64,000 nucleotides of DNA from Azospirillum tabaci (lineage in GTDB: Bacteria > Pseudomonadota > Alphaproteobacteria > Azospirillales > Azospirillaceae): contig NZ_JACCJY010000026.1 of the NCBI RefSeq assembly GCF_014596085.1, positions 27,166 to 91,165 on the forward strand, given 5' to 3'. The notes under the pieces were generated by a model. It saw only the letters and a list, made by a program, of their open reading frames with translations, was not told the DNA's origin and did not search any database. The translations under genes and the position numbers were made by a program. Below are positions 16,510 through 24,762 of this stretch, one piece after another (position 1 is the stretch's first letter; each line of letters opens with the position of its first letter).

Positions 16510-16743
16510 GACGGTCCGTTCGGCTGGCCCATGGACAGGGCGTCGGGGCGCGCAGTGTAGCGCGACCGCGTGACCGCGGGTACGAATGCCTTGATGCCGC
16601 CGGGATCAGCCGACCGCAAATTTTCAGTCCGGACCGCGCAGGAGATCCCGGTAGAGCGCGTATCACCACCAGCAGGCTCCCCGGAGCCGGTCGGACGGCC
16701 CCGGACGCAGGCCAAAACCTAGGAAGGAGCAGAGGATGGCCGC

Positions 16744-17316
16744 GTGGCGGTGATCGACGAGGACGACGACGAATCGCTGATGGCCGAAACGGCCGCGGGG
16801 AACCGGACGGCCTTCGACCGGCTGACCCGCCGTCACCTGCGCCGGAGCCTCGCGCTCGCCCACCGGGTGGTCGGCAACGCGAGCGACGCGGAGGAGGTCG
16901 TGCAGGATGCCTTCCTGCAGATCTGGACGCACGCCGACCGTTGGCGCGGCGATGGGACCCGCTTTTCCACGTGGCTCTACCGCATCGTCGTCAACCGCGC
17001 GATCGACTACCGCCGCCGCAAGAGTTTCCAGTCTCTGGACGACGCGGTGGAGATGGCCGACCCGGCCGTCGGCGCCGACGGGCTGCTGGCGGAGCGTCAG
17101 CTCAGCGCGGCAGTGGACGCGGCGATCGCCGCCTTGCCGGAACGGCAGCGGGCGGCGCTCAGCCTGTGCTACTACCAGGAGATGAGCTGCGCGGAAGCAT
17201 CGGAGGTTCTGCACGTCTCGGTCTCGGCCATGGAAAGCCTGCTGGTCCGGGCGCGGCGCATGGTCCGCACCCGTCTCAACTCCCTGATCCGTCAGAAGGA
17301 CGGCGACGAGAAATGA
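16744..17316 (+). CDS. ECF-type RNA polymerase sigma factor
   Basis: 190 residues with region 2 (ALAHRVVGNASDAEEVVQDAFLQIW, FSTWLYRIVVNRAIDYRRRK) and region 4 (ALPERQRAALSLCYYQEMSCAEASEVLHVSVSAMESLLVRAR). The linker is short, as in ECF sigmas. The start is probably GTG 16744, preceded by GAGG; a better ATG in frame is absent. The stop overlaps the next gene (ATGA). It is the first gene of a three-gene operon with a small membrane protein and a periplasmic metal-sensor-like protein, the usual arrangement for signal-controlled sigma factors. A weak candidate autoregulatory promoter (GGAGATCC at 16641, GCGTATC at 16658) lies upstream. Confidence 0.92.
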   Translation: MAVIDEDDDESLMAETAAGNRTAFDRLTRRHLRRSLALAHRVVGNASDAEEVVQDAFLQIWTHADRWRGDGTRFSTWLYRIVVNRAIDYRRRKSFQSLDDAVEMADPAVGADGLLAERQLSAAVDAAIAALPERQRAALSLCYYQEMSCAEASEVLHVSVSAMESLLVRARRMVRTRLNSLIRQKDGDEK

Positions 17317-17741
17317 CACTCAAAGAGTTCAAGCGCTTCGCCGACCTCTATGGCGGCGACATCGACCGCTGGCCCGCGACGGACGGCGTCGATGCCCTGA
17401 CCCTTCTCGAAAACTCCGCCGAGGCACGGGCCATCCTGGCCGACGCCGCGGCGCTGGACGCCCTGCTCGACCGCGCCGCACCGGCGGTCGCCGAGGACAG
17501 CGTGCAGCGGGTGCTGAACGGCATCGCCGCAAGGCTGGACGCGCCGGTGGAACCGGCCCCCGCCCCCTGGACCCTGTCGGCGCCGCCCATGCGCTTCTGG
17601 CCGACCGCCGGATTCCTCGCGGTCATGGGGATGGCGGGTTTCCTCGCCGCCGTCCAGGGCATCCTGCCGGTGCGGAACGCCCAAGCGAACGGTTACGCGG
17701 AGGTCGTGGTGAACAGCAGTTATCTGGGGGCGATCCGATGA
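17313..17741 (+). CDS. small single-pass membrane protein, putative anti-sigma factor
   Basis: 142 residues, coupled by ATGA overlaps to the sigma gene upstream and the metal-sensor gene downstream. The N-terminal part is acidic and helical (LKEFKRFADLYGGDIDRWP, then AEARAILADAAALDALLDRA). A membrane helix follows at about 93-112 (WPTAGFLAVMGMAGFLAAV), with a short C-terminal tail of about 30 residues outside. An N-terminal cytoplasmic helical domain plus one membrane segment, directly after an ECF sigma gene, is the layout of an anti-sigma factor. It has no ZAS-type HxxxCxxC motif, so this remains inference from position and topology. Confidence 0.7.
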   Translation: MTLKEFKRFADLYGGDIDRWPATDGVDALTLLENSAEARAILADAAALDALLDRAAPAVAEDSVQRVLNGIAARLDAPVEPAPAPWTLSAPPMRFWPTAGFLAVMGMAGFLAAVQGILPVRNAQANGYAEVVVNSSYLGAIR

Positions 17742-18247
17742 GCCGGCCCGTCGGCGACTCCGCCGCCCTCCGCCCGTCGGGACGCCATCCGGGGACGGGT
17801 ATCCCCGCGCCGCGCCGCTGGCCCTGGTATCTGCTGGTCGGTTCGCTCGCCGTGAACATGCTGCTGGGCGGCATCCTGGCCGCGCAGGCGCTGCATCTCA
17901 TGCCCCCGCCGCCGCCGCCCGATCCCGGTCAGGGGATCGCGCGGCTGGTTGAGCGGGCCGAACGCGAGCTGTCGCCCGCCGACGCGACCATCCTGCGCCG
18001 CGGCTACGAGGCGGAACGCACGACGATCAGCCGCATGCGCGAGAATATGGAGTCCATGCGCCGTCGGCTTCACGACAGCATGCAGGCCCCCGCCTTCGAT
18101 CCGGAAGGTCTGCGGCACGCGCTCGAACAGGCCCACGCGACCGAGGCCGAGTTGCGCGGCCGCCTGGACGGCCGCGCGATCGAGGTGCTCAGCCAATTGT
18201 CTCCCGAGGGACGCCGCAAGCTGCTGGAACTGGGTCCGCCCCGCTGA
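17738..18247 (+). CDS. periplasmic heavy-metal sensor-like protein (CpxP/CnrX-like)
   Basis: 169 residues. A membrane anchor (WYLLVGSLAVNMLLGGILAAQ, about 30-50) is followed by a proline run and a fully helical, charged periplasmic domain with RLVERAERELSPADATILRRG and LSQLSPEGRRKLLELG. This matches the Metal_resist/CpxP-like helical hairpin family whose members (for example CnrX) sense metals or envelope stress and control an ECF sigma through an anti-sigma protein. It is third in the sigma operon, fitting that role. No clear His/Met-rich metal site is visible, so the signal is unknown. Confidence 0.75.
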   Translation: MSRPVGDSAALRPSGRHPGTGIPAPRRWPWYLLVGSLAVNMLLGGILAAQALHLMPPPPPPDPGQGIARLVERAERELSPADATILRRGYEAERTTISRMRENMESMRRRLHDSMQAPAFDPEGLRHALEQAHATEAELRGRLDGRAIEVLSQLSPEGRRKLLELGPPR

Positions 18248-18253
18248 GGGCGG

Positions 18254-18784
18254 TCAGGCCGCTTCGCCGCCGGGTGACAGCCGGGCGGCGGCGTTCGCGG
18301 CGCCCATGGCGAGCGCCGCCTCGCGGGCGGTCAGGCCGCGGGTGTCCCGCGCGTCGGGATCGGCGCCGCGGGCCAGCAGGAGGTCCACCATGGCGACGCG
18401 GTCGAACATGGCGGCGGTCATCAGCGCCGTCCGCCCGTCCGGCCCGCAGCCGTCCACGGCGGCTCCCTCCTCCAGCAGGACGCGCAGCACCGCCTCATCC
18501 CCTTTGAAGGCGGCGGCGGCCAGCGGAGTCTGCCCGCGGTCATTCGCCAGCTCCGGATCGGCGCCGTGGCGCATCAGGTTGCGGACCAGCTCGGCGTGCC
18601 CATGGTAGCTGGCCAGCATCAGCAGGCTGTCGCCCTTGTCGTTGCGCAGGTTGGCCGGCAGGCCCATCTCCAGCAGCTCGGTCAACTCGGCGGTGCCGCC
18701 GGACCGCGCCCAGTGGAACAGCTTCCCGGCGAAGGCGATGGTGTCCTCGTCGAGTTCTCTGCGCGGCTCCCCCTGCGCTCCCAT
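18254..18784 (-). CDS. ankyrin-repeat protein
   Basis: 176 residues with four ankyrin repeats, for example DKGDSLLMLASYHGHAELV, DRGQTPLAAAAFKGDEAVL and DGRTALMTAAMFDRVAMVDL. It has no signal peptide or membrane segment, so it is probably a cytoplasmic protein-binding module. ATG 18784 has GGGGGAGC upstream. It lies downstream of the LysR gene on the same strand and ends six bases from the convergent metal-sensor gene. The partner is unknown. Confidence 0.85.
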   Translation of the reverse strand: MGAQGEPRRELDEDTIAFAGKLFHWARSGGTAELTELLEMGLPANLRNDKGDSLLMLASYHGHAELVRNLMRHGADPELANDRGQTPLAAAAFKGDEAVLRVLLEEGAAVDGCGPDGRTALMTAAMFDRVAMVDLLLARGADPDARDTRGLTAREAALAMGAANAAARLSPGGEAA

Positions 18785-18813
18785 GGCGGCGCTCCCCCGG
18801 TCAAGGTTTCGGC

Positions 18814-19746
18814 TCAAACCGGGGAAACAGCCGCCGCAGCACTTTGTTGCGCCGTCTCGTCGCGCGCCTCCTCCAGCAGCCAGCCGCGGAAGGCGGCGAC
18901 GGCGGGGCGGTCCTGCATGCCCTCTGGGCAGACGAACCAGTAGCTGCCGGAGGACGCCTCGATCTCCGGAAAGGGCAGGACGAGGCGCCCCGCCGCCACA
19001 TCCTCGGCGCACAGCATGCGGTCGGCGACGGTGGCGCCCATCCCGGCGGCGGCGGCCTGCATCGCCGGGTCCATGGCGTCGAACACCGCGCCCTGCCGCA
19101 GCGCCTCGAAGAAGGGCAGCCCCGCCGCGGCCAGCCAGACCCGCCAGTCCTGCCCCTCCGAACAGCCGTGCAGCAACGGGATGGAACCGAGATCCATCGG
19201 GACCCGCAGCCGCTCCGCCAGGGCCGGCGGGCAGACGACGGTCAAGCGTTCCGGCAGCACCTGCACCGCGGAAAAGCCGGGCGGCACCTCCCGGCAATAG
19301 GTGATGGCGGCGTCGAACTCCTGCGGGTCGAACTCCAGCCCGCTGCTCCAGGCGACGGTCACCCGCACCTGCACGTCGGGGTGCCGCGCCTGGAAGCGGA
19401 CCAGCCGCGGCATCAGCCAGCGGATGCCGAAGGAGAAGGCCACCTTGATCCGCAGGTCCCGCCCCCGCGCCGCCAGCCGTGCCGACGTTCCGGCGATGCG
19501 GTCGAAGGACTCCGACAGCACGGGCAGCAGGGCCCGCCCGTCGTCGGTCAGCTCGACCCGGCGGGTCAGCCGCCGGAACAGCGGCACGCCCAGCCACTCC
19601 TCCAGCCCCATGATCTGCCGGCTGACGGCGCCCTGCGTCACGCACAGTTCGTCCGCCGCCTTGGAGAAGCTCTCGTGGCGGGCCGCCGCCTCGAAGGCGC
19701 GCAGGGCGTGAAGGGGCGGCAGGGCACGCCGCATCGGATGCTCCAT
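18814..19746 (-). CDS. LysR-family transcriptional regulator (GcvA-like)
   Basis: 310 residues. The N-terminal helix-turn-helix is clear (LHALRAFEAAARHESFSKAA, then VTQGAVSRQI). The effector domain begins near LRIKVAFSFGIRWLMPRLVRF, the pattern of GcvA-type regulators. Starts at 19746 (MEHPMRR) and 19767 (MDERDSS) are both possible; I prefer 19746, where the first HTH helix lies close to the N-terminus. A perfect 9-bp inverted repeat (19745-19767) covers these starts. It is divergent from a DUF1127 gene, a pairing that is common in alphaproteobacteria. Confidence 0.88.
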   Translation of the reverse strand: MEHPMRRALPPLHALRAFEAAARHESFSKAADELCVTQGAVSRQIMGLEEWLGVPLFRRLTRRVELTDDGRALLPVLSESFDRIAGTSARLAARGRDLRIKVAFSFGIRWLMPRLVRFQARHPDVQVRVTVAWSSGLEFDPQEFDAAITYCREVPPGFSAVQVLPERLTVVCPPALAERLRVPMDLGSIPLLHGCSEGQDWRVWLAAAGLPFFEALRQGAVFDAMDPAMQAAAAGMGATVADRMLCAEDVAAGRLVLPFPEIEASSGSYWFVCPEGMQDRPAVAAFRGWLLEEARDETAQQSAAAAVSPV

Positions 19747-19767
19747 GGATGAGTCTCGCTCATCCAT
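19745..19767. repeat. inverted repeat over the lysR start codon
   Basis: ATGGATGAG (19745-19753) and CTCATCCAT (19759-19767) are perfect arms with a five-base loop. In the lysR message this hairpin would include the candidate start codons; in DNA it could be a regulator site in the lysR/DUF1127 intergenic region. Confidence 0.5.
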
Positions 19768-19851
19768 CTTATGAGAAAGCATGGTTTGTCGTCCACGCAC
19801 CGACGCGCGATTTTCCGGCTTCGAGGAATGACCGACCGGCGGGAGGGCCGC

Positions 19852-20067
19852 ATGACGAGCATGAGCGGAACGCACGACAAGCGGAGCGGCGGAACGACGA
19901 CCGCCGGCCCCACCGCCGGCTCCTGGCTCGCCCGCCTGAACGGCTGGCGGGAGCGGCGGGCGCTGCGCCGCGCCCTGGCCCGCATGGACGCGCATCTCTG
20001 GGCCGATCTCGGCTTCGACGAGGCGGCGGCGCGGGAGGAGATGGACAAGCCCTTCTGGAAAGGGTAA
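19852..20067 (+). CDS. DUF1127 domain-containing small protein
   Basis: 71 residues with the DUF1127 (YjiS-like) core: WLARLNGWRERRALRRALARMDAHLWADLGFDEAAAREEMDKPFW, given here in pieces as the arginine-rich helix WRERRALRRALARM, then the DLGF turn and EEMDKPFW end. ATG 19852 follows GGGAGG. Proteins of this family in alphaproteobacteria are small arginine-rich factors linked to RNA metabolism and nutrient response. Divergence from the LysR gene suggests joint control. Confidence 0.8.
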   Translation: MTSMSGTHDKRSGGTTTAGPTAGSWLARLNGWRERRALRRALARMDAHLWADLGFDEAAAREEMDKPFWKG

Positions 20068-20080
20068 GCGGACCGGCGGT

Positions 20081-20992
20081 TCAGGGCGGACGGTAGGCGC
20101 TGCCGTCCTCGGCGCGGGCGGGCGTGTCGACGTAGGTCCCGTGGTCCGGCACGGCGATCCGGTCGAAATCGCGGGCGAGGTCATGGAGCGCCGCCCGCAT
20201 GCCGCTTCCCCGCATGGCGGGGCCGTGGCCGGTGACTACAAGCTCGGGCTCCAGCCCCGCCAGCAGAACCACCGAGTCCCGCGCCTTCCCCCAATCCGTC
20301 GTGTAGTACATGGGCGGGCCGTGCATCTCCGGGTCCTGCACGGCCACGGCGTAGGCGGATTCCTGGCGCGTCGTGATGAAGGCGTCGCCCGCGATGATGG
20401 TCCGGTCCGCCTCCCGCCAGAAGGAGACATGCCCCGGGCTGTGCCCCGGTGTGGGAAGCCAGCGCCATCCCGGCATGCCCGGCACGCTGCCGTCCTCCGG
20501 AAGGCGGCGCAGCCAGCGGCCCACATTCACCGGTCCGCGGGGGTAGAGCGGCGCCATCAGGGACATCAGGCCGCCGCCGACCGACGGGTCGGGTGGCGGA
20601 TAGGACGCGCTGCCGTCGAGATAGGGATGCTCCAGCCCGTGAGCGTAGACCGGCGCCTCCCAGCGCTCGGCCAATTCCTCAAGGGCGCCGACATGGTCGA
20701 AATGGCCGTGAGTCATCACGATGGCCGCCGGACGTGCATCCGGCCCGAACCGCTCCTCCGCCGCCTTGGCGATGAGGCCCGCCGTGCCCATCACGCCGGC
20801 GTCGATCAGCACCCATTGCCGGTCGCTGGGCCGGTCGGCGGCCCCCGGCGCGCCGACGAAGACCACGTTGACGATGGCGAGGCGCCGGTAGGCCAGATCG
20901 GAGGCGATCTCCCGCGTGCCATCGTCGCGCGCCCGGTACCGCTCCGGATCGTCGGCACGTCCCGCGGAATCGAGAGGGATCTGCCGCGCCAT
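20081..20992 (-). CDS. MBL-fold metallo-hydrolase
   Basis: 303 residues with the metallo-beta-lactamase motif THGHFDHVG (His95, His97, Asp99, His100), the later PTPGHSPGHVSFW His, the AGDAFITT Asp and the VVTGHGPAM His. All the ligands for a di-metal site are present. ATG 20992 follows AAGGAGGA. A PPPDPSVGGGLMSLMAPLYPRG insert resembles quorum-quenching and hydroxyacylglutathione-hydrolase-like members, but the substrate cannot be named. Convergent with the DUF1127 gene. Confidence 0.88.
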   Translation of the reverse strand: MARQIPLDSAGRADDPERYRARDDGTREIASDLAYRRLAIVNVVFVGAPGAADRPSDRQWVLIDAGVMGTAGLIAKAAEERFGPDARPAAIVMTHGHFDHVGALEELAERWEAPVYAHGLEHPYLDGSASYPPPDPSVGGGLMSLMAPLYPRGPVNVGRWLRRLPEDGSVPGMPGWRWLPTPGHSPGHVSFWREADRTIIAGDAFITTRQESAYAVAVQDPEMHGPPMYYTTDWGKARDSVVLLAGLEPELVVTGHGPAMRGSGMRAALHDLARDFDRIAVPDHGTYVDTPARAEDGSAYRPP

Positions 20993-21094
20993 GCGCCGTC
21001 CTCCTTGCTGCGATGGGTGAGGGTCGGTTCCGCTCACCGTTCTTAGGCAAACTGAAGCTGTCGGCGATGGTTCCCCAACGCGCGGTGGTGGCGG

Positions 21095-21478
21095 CTACTC
21101 CATCGGCTGGTCGAGCGGGCGCCCCATCGCCCCTCCCGCCACCGCACCCAGGGCGCAGCCCAGCGCCGCGGCCGGGCCGGTCGCCGGCAAGGCGGCCCCG
21201 CCGGTCGCAGCACCCGCCGCGACGGCGCCCGTCGCCCCCACCGCTCCACCGGCCAGACAGCCGAGCGTCAGCCCCGCCACCGTGTGCCGGTTCTGGTACA
21301 GCAGGGCGCCGCCCAGGATGATTGCGCGCTCCGCCCCGTCGCGCAGCCCGTCCGTCCTGTCGGTCAGCCAGCCGCGCCACTCCGATGTCGGCGATGCCGC
21401 CTGGGACGCCGGCGCAGCCACAAGCGCCAGCGTGGCAAGACCCGCCGCAGCGAAGGTCCGGGCCATCCTGTGTCGCAT
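21095..21478 (-). CDS. secreted glycine-zipper-like small protein
   Basis: 127 residues. A signal peptide (MRHRMARTFAAAGLATLALV, cleavage near ASQAA) precedes a short polar stretch and then a long Gly/Ala-rich apolar segment (GLTLGCLAGGAVGATGAVAA and ALGCALGAVAGGAMG), as in glycine-zipper outer-membrane or periplasmic proteins. AAGGAG lies six bases before ATG 21478. The function is unknown; membrane insertion or envelope association is likely. Confidence 0.7.
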   Translation of the reverse strand: MRHRMARTFAAAGLATLALVAAPASQAASPTSEWRGWLTDRTDGLRDGAERAIILGGALLYQNRHTVAGLTLGCLAGGAVGATGAVAAGAATGGAALPATGPAAALGCALGAVAGGAMGRPLDQPME

Positions 21479-21669
21479 GGGAAGCTCCTTTTCCGGGCCG
21501 TGAGCATACGCCATCGCGTCCTGAATGCCGTCCCGGCGCGAGGGAGAAGGACTTGCCGTCCGGGCTACCCCCTTCGCGTCCGGCCTGTAGTAGATACTTA
21601 CTGCCACACCAACAATCAGTGTCACTAACATTCACGCTGGAGCCACCAACCGGAACGGAGCCAGCCCCC

Positions 21670-22065
21670 ATGGCCAAGGCCATCCACATGATGATCCGGG
21701 TCCTCGACGAAGAGCGGTCGCGGGACTTCTACGCCCGCGCGTTCGGCCTGGAATGCGCCGACCGCTACGCCTTCGACGGCTTCACCCTGGTCTATCTGCG
21801 CAACGCCGAAAACGACTTTGAGATCGAGCTGACCATCAACCACGGCCGCACCGAACCCTACGCCCACGGCGACGGCTACGGCCATCTGGCCGTCTGCGTG
21901 GAGGATCTGGACGGGGAACACCGGCGCTTCACCGCGCTCGGCTACGGCCCCAACCCGATCAAGGAGTTCGCGCGGGACGGCGCGCTGATGGCCCGCTTCT
22001 TTTTCGTCCAGGACCCCGACGGCTACAAGATCGAGGTCCTCCAGCGCCACGGCCGCTACCGCTGA
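21670..22065 (+). CDS. gloA: glyoxalase I-like (VOC family) lactoylglutathione lyase
   Basis: 131 residues, the size of bacterial GloA. The four metal ligands of E. coli GloA have clear counterparts: His6 (AIHMMIRV), Glu53 (EIELTINHG), His72 (GDGYGHLAVCVEDL) and Glu122 (DGYKIEVLQ). The enzyme isomerises the glutathione hemithioacetal of methylglyoxal. ATG 21670 has ACGGAG upstream. No glyoxalase II is adjacent, though the MBL-fold gene at 20081 is close and unassigned. A related VOC function is possible. Confidence 0.78.
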   Translation: MAKAIHMMIRVLDEERSRDFYARAFGLECADRYAFDGFTLVYLRNAENDFEIELTINHGRTEPYAHGDGYGHLAVCVEDLDGEHRRFTALGYGPNPIKEFARDGALMARFFFVQDPDGYKIEVLQRHGRYR

Positions 22066-22118
22066 CACGGGCGCGGCCCACTCGAAGCAAAAATCATAAT
22101 CGGTCTTGGGAGGAAGCC

Positions 22119-22685
22119 ATGCGTTCTCCGACGAGCACAACAGCAAAACCCGCCCCGAATCCCACCATGCACCGGCGCGCCTTCCTGGCGGCGTCGGCCA
22201 CCGCCGCCGCCGCGACGGCCATCCTGGTGTCGGGCGGGGCGATCCTCTGCCCGCGCGAGGCCTGGGGGTACGAAACCAAGGCGCTGGCGCCGGACACCAT
22301 GCGCTCGCTGATCCGGGTGTCGCGGGACATCTACCCGCACGACCGGCTGGCCGACCGCTTCTACGCCATCGCCATGAAGGCGCAGGACGAGAAGGCGTCC
22401 GCCGACGCCGCGCTCAAGGAGCTGTACGAGTCCGGCATGGCGAAGCTCGACCGGCTGGCCAAGGCCAAGCACGACGCGCCCTACGCGGAGGTCGGCTGGG
22501 AGGCCGACCGGGTCCGGCTGCTGCACGAGATCGAGGCCGACCCCTTCTTCCAGACCGTGCGCGGCGGGCTGGTGACCGGGATCTACAACAACCAGGAGGT
22601 CTGGCCGCTCTTCGGCTACGAGGGCGAGAGCGCGGCCAAGGGCGGCTACATCGACCGCGGATTCAACGACATCGAGTGGCTCTGA
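22119..22685 (+). CDS. Tat-exported small subunit, gluconate 2-dehydrogenase subunit 3-like
   Basis: 188 residues starting with a Tat-type leader (HRRAFLAASATAAAATAILV; the pair is RR followed by AF). The mature part is helical, with IRVSRDIYPHDRLADRFY and a C-terminal VWPLFGYEGESAAKGGYIDRG stretch, as in the gamma subunit family of membrane-bound sugar dehydrogenases. It is 28 bases upstream of the GMC oxidoreductase, and such subunits carry the FAD subunit out through Tat. No cytochrome c subunit gene is present here. Confidence 0.8.
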   Translation: MRSPTSTTAKPAPNPTMHRRAFLAASATAAAATAILVSGGAILCPREAWGYETKALAPDTMRSLIRVSRDIYPHDRLADRFYAIAMKAQDEKASADAALKELYESGMAKLDRLAKAKHDAPYAEVGWEADRVRLLHEIEADPFFQTVRGGLVTGIYNNQEVWPLFGYEGESAAKGGYIDRGFNDIEWL

Positions 22686-22713
22686 CCACCGTCTCAGGAA
22701 GGATGTTTCAGCC

Positions 22714-24285
22714 ATGGAAGCGAAATTCGACCTGAACGACGACAGCGTCGTGGTGATCGTGGGCTCCGGGGCCGGCGGCGGCACGCTGGGTACCCAACTG
22801 GCGCTGAAGGGCATCAGGACGGTGATCCTGGAAGCCGGCGGCCGCCACAACATGGAGGATTTCCAGAACGACGAATGGGCCAGCTTCGCCCAGATCTCCT
22901 GGCTCGACCCGCGGACCACGTCGGGAAGCTGGCGGGTGTCGCGCGACTTCCCCGGCCTGCCGGCCTGGATCGTCAAGGCGGTCGGCGGCTCCACCGTGCA
23001 CTGGGCGGGCGCGGCGCTGCGCTTCCAGCCGCACGAGTTCAAGACGCGCACCGCCTACGGCGAGGTCGCCGGCGCCAACCTGCTGGACTGGCCGATCACG
23101 CTGGAGGAGTTGGAGCCCTGGTACGCGCAGGCGGAGGACCGCATGGGGGTCACCCGCACCAACGGCATTCCCGGCCTGCCCGGCAACAACAACTTCAAGG
23201 TCCTGAAGGCCGGTGCCGACAAGATGGGCTACAAGGAGTGCCACACCGGCAACATGGCCATCAACTCCGAGCCCCGCGACGGGCGCGGGGGCTGCCAGCA
23301 GATCGGCTTCTGCTTCCAGGGCTGCAAGTCCGGGGCGAAATGGTCGACCCTGATCGCCGAGATTCCCAAGGGTGAGGAGACCGGCAAGTTGGAGGTCCGC
23401 GCCAACGCCCAGGTGCTGAAGATCGAGCATGACGCCAAGGGCAAGGTGACCGGCGTCCTCTACGCCGACAAGGACGGGGCGATCCAGCGCCAGAAGGCCC
23501 GCATCGTCGCGGTGGCCGGCAATTCCATCGAAAGCCCCCGCCTGCTGCTGAACTCGGCGTCCTCCATGTTCCCGGACGGGCTCGCCAATTCCTCCGGCCA
23601 GGTGGGGCGGAACTACATGCGGCACATGACCGGCTCGGTCTACGGCGTGTTCGAGAAGCCGGTGCGCATGTACCGCGGCACCACCATGGCCGGCATCATC
23701 CGCGACGAGGCGAAGAACAAGCCCGACCGCGGCTTCGTCGGCGGGTACGAGATCGAGACCCTGTCGCTCGGCCTGCCCTTCATGGCCGCCTTCCTCGACC
23801 CCGGTGCCTGGGGGCGGGAGTTCACCTCGGCGCTCGACGGCTACGACCATATGGCCGGCATGTGGCTGGTCGGCGAGGACATGCCGCAGGAGAGCAACCG
23901 CATCACCCTGCACGCCGACAAGAAGGACAAGTACGGGATGCCCGTCCCCAACGTCCATTTCGACGACCACCCGAACGACGTCGCCATGCGCCAGCACGCC
24001 TACCGGCAGGGCATGGCCCTGTATGAATCGGTGGGGGCGACCCGCACGTTCCCGACGCCGCCCTACCCGTCCACCCACAATCTGGGCACCAACCGGATGA
24101 GCGAGAAGGCGCGCGACGGCGTGGTGAACAAGTGGGGCCAGACCCACGACGTGGCGAACCTGTTCGTCTCCGACGGCTCGCAGTTCACCACCGGCGGCGC
24201 CGAGAATCCCACCCTGACCATCGTCGCGCTGGCGCTGCGGCAAGCCGACTACATCGCCGGCCAAATGGCCAAGAACGCGATCTGA
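22714..24285 (+). CDS. GMC family FAD oxidoreductase (sugar/alcohol dehydrogenase large subunit)
   Basis: 523 residues. The FAD motif GSGAGGG is at about 17-23, with VILEAGG following, and GGSTVHWAGAALRF marks the GMC flavin site. The C-terminal active-site segment is PSTHNLGTNRMS and FVSDGSQFTTGGAENPTLTIVALA. A cysteine group CQQIGFCFQGCKSG (about 194-207) resembles the iron-sulfur loop of FAD-dependent glucose/gluconate dehydrogenases. Together with the Tat subunit it should form a periplasmic dehydrogenase that passes electrons to the respiratory chain. The substrate is unknown and the usual multi-haem cytochrome partner must be elsewhere or absent. Confidence 0.88.
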   Translation: MEAKFDLNDDSVVVIVGSGAGGGTLGTQLALKGIRTVILEAGGRHNMEDFQNDEWASFAQISWLDPRTTSGSWRVSRDFPGLPAWIVKAVGGSTVHWAGAALRFQPHEFKTRTAYGEVAGANLLDWPITLEELEPWYAQAEDRMGVTRTNGIPGLPGNNNFKVLKAGADKMGYKECHTGNMAINSEPRDGRGGCQQIGFCFQGCKSGAKWSTLIAEIPKGEETGKLEVRANAQVLKIEHDAKGKVTGVLYADKDGAIQRQKARIVAVAGNSIESPRLLLNSASSMFPDGLANSSGQVGRNYMRHMTGSVYGVFEKPVRMYRGTTMAGIIRDEAKNKPDRGFVGGYEIETLSLGLPFMAAFLDPGAWGREFTSALDGYDHMAGMWLVGEDMPQESNRITLHADKKDKYGMPVPNVHFDDHPNDVAMRQHAYRQGMALYESVGATRTFPTPPYPSTHNLGTNRMSEKARDGVVNKWGQTHDVANLFVSDGSQFTTGGAENPTLTIVALALRQADYIAGQMAKNAI

Positions 24286-24327
24286 TCGCTGTTCTGTCCC
24301 ATTATTCGGGACGCCGCTCTGTTTACA

Positions 24328-24357
24328 GCCCCTCTCTTCCGGACGGAGGAGGGGGGC
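24328..24357 (+). terminator. probable terminator after the GMC oxidoreductase
   Basis: GCCCCTCTCTTCC and GGAGGAGGGGGGC form a near-complete stem with a short GGAC loop, followed by ACTCTTTT. It lies between two convergent genes and may serve both. Confidence 0.55.
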
Positions 24358-24369
24358 ACTCTTTTGCGC

Positions 24370-24762
24370 TCAGGCCGTTTCCCGTTCCTTTTCCGGAGCG
24401 GTGAAAGAGGCCGCAATTCCCGCCGGAAGGGCGGCGGCGGCCACGGCGGCAAAATCGGTGCGTGCCTCCCGCTCCAGTTCTTCCACGCAGGGGCGGTGAC
24501 CCTTCACCTCCTGGGCGTAGGTCAGACAGGCACAGCGCAGCAGGCCGGCGAAGTTGCGACGCTCCACCCCACGGGCCAAGACTTCATCGTGCAACTTTGA
24601 CAAGAAACGGCCGAGCGACACCCCCTGCATCGCCGCGATTTCCTCCAGTGCGTCCCAGAAGGCCGCTTCCAGACAGACGCTCGTCGAATGACCGCTCAAA
24701 CGCACCCGCCGAGTTACCATGCGGAAGCGCTCCGGGTCCTGACCGGCAAAAATTCGACACAT
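24370..24762 (-). CDS. ribbon-helix-helix domain protein
   Basis: 130 residues. The central part (about 17-85) looks like the RHH_4 family: RRVRLSGHSTSVCLEAAFWDAL for the strand and first helix, then IAAMQGVSLGRFLSKLHDEVL for the second helix, then a FAGLLRCACLTYAQE helix. These proteins are small DNA-binding or cell-envelope-linked factors of unclear role. ATG 24762 follows AAGGAGACGAGGG. Confidence 0.75.
   Translation of the reverse strand: MCRIFAGQDPERFRMVTRRVRLSGHSTSVCLEAAFWDALEEIAAMQGVSLGRFLSKLHDEVLARGVERRNFAGLLRCACLTYAQEVKGHRPCVEELEREARTDFAAVAAAALPAGIAASFTAPEKERETA

Noticed and set aside
14017..16560. 847-codon plus-strand frame opposite the TPR glycosyltransferase
   Set aside because: Arg/Gln/Pro-rich shadow of a conserved GT41 gene, without motifs.
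16641..16667. Possible ECF autoregulatory promoter (GGAGATCC with GCGTATC)
   Set aside because: The match to known ECF promoters is too loose to list as a feature; mentioned only with the sigma gene.
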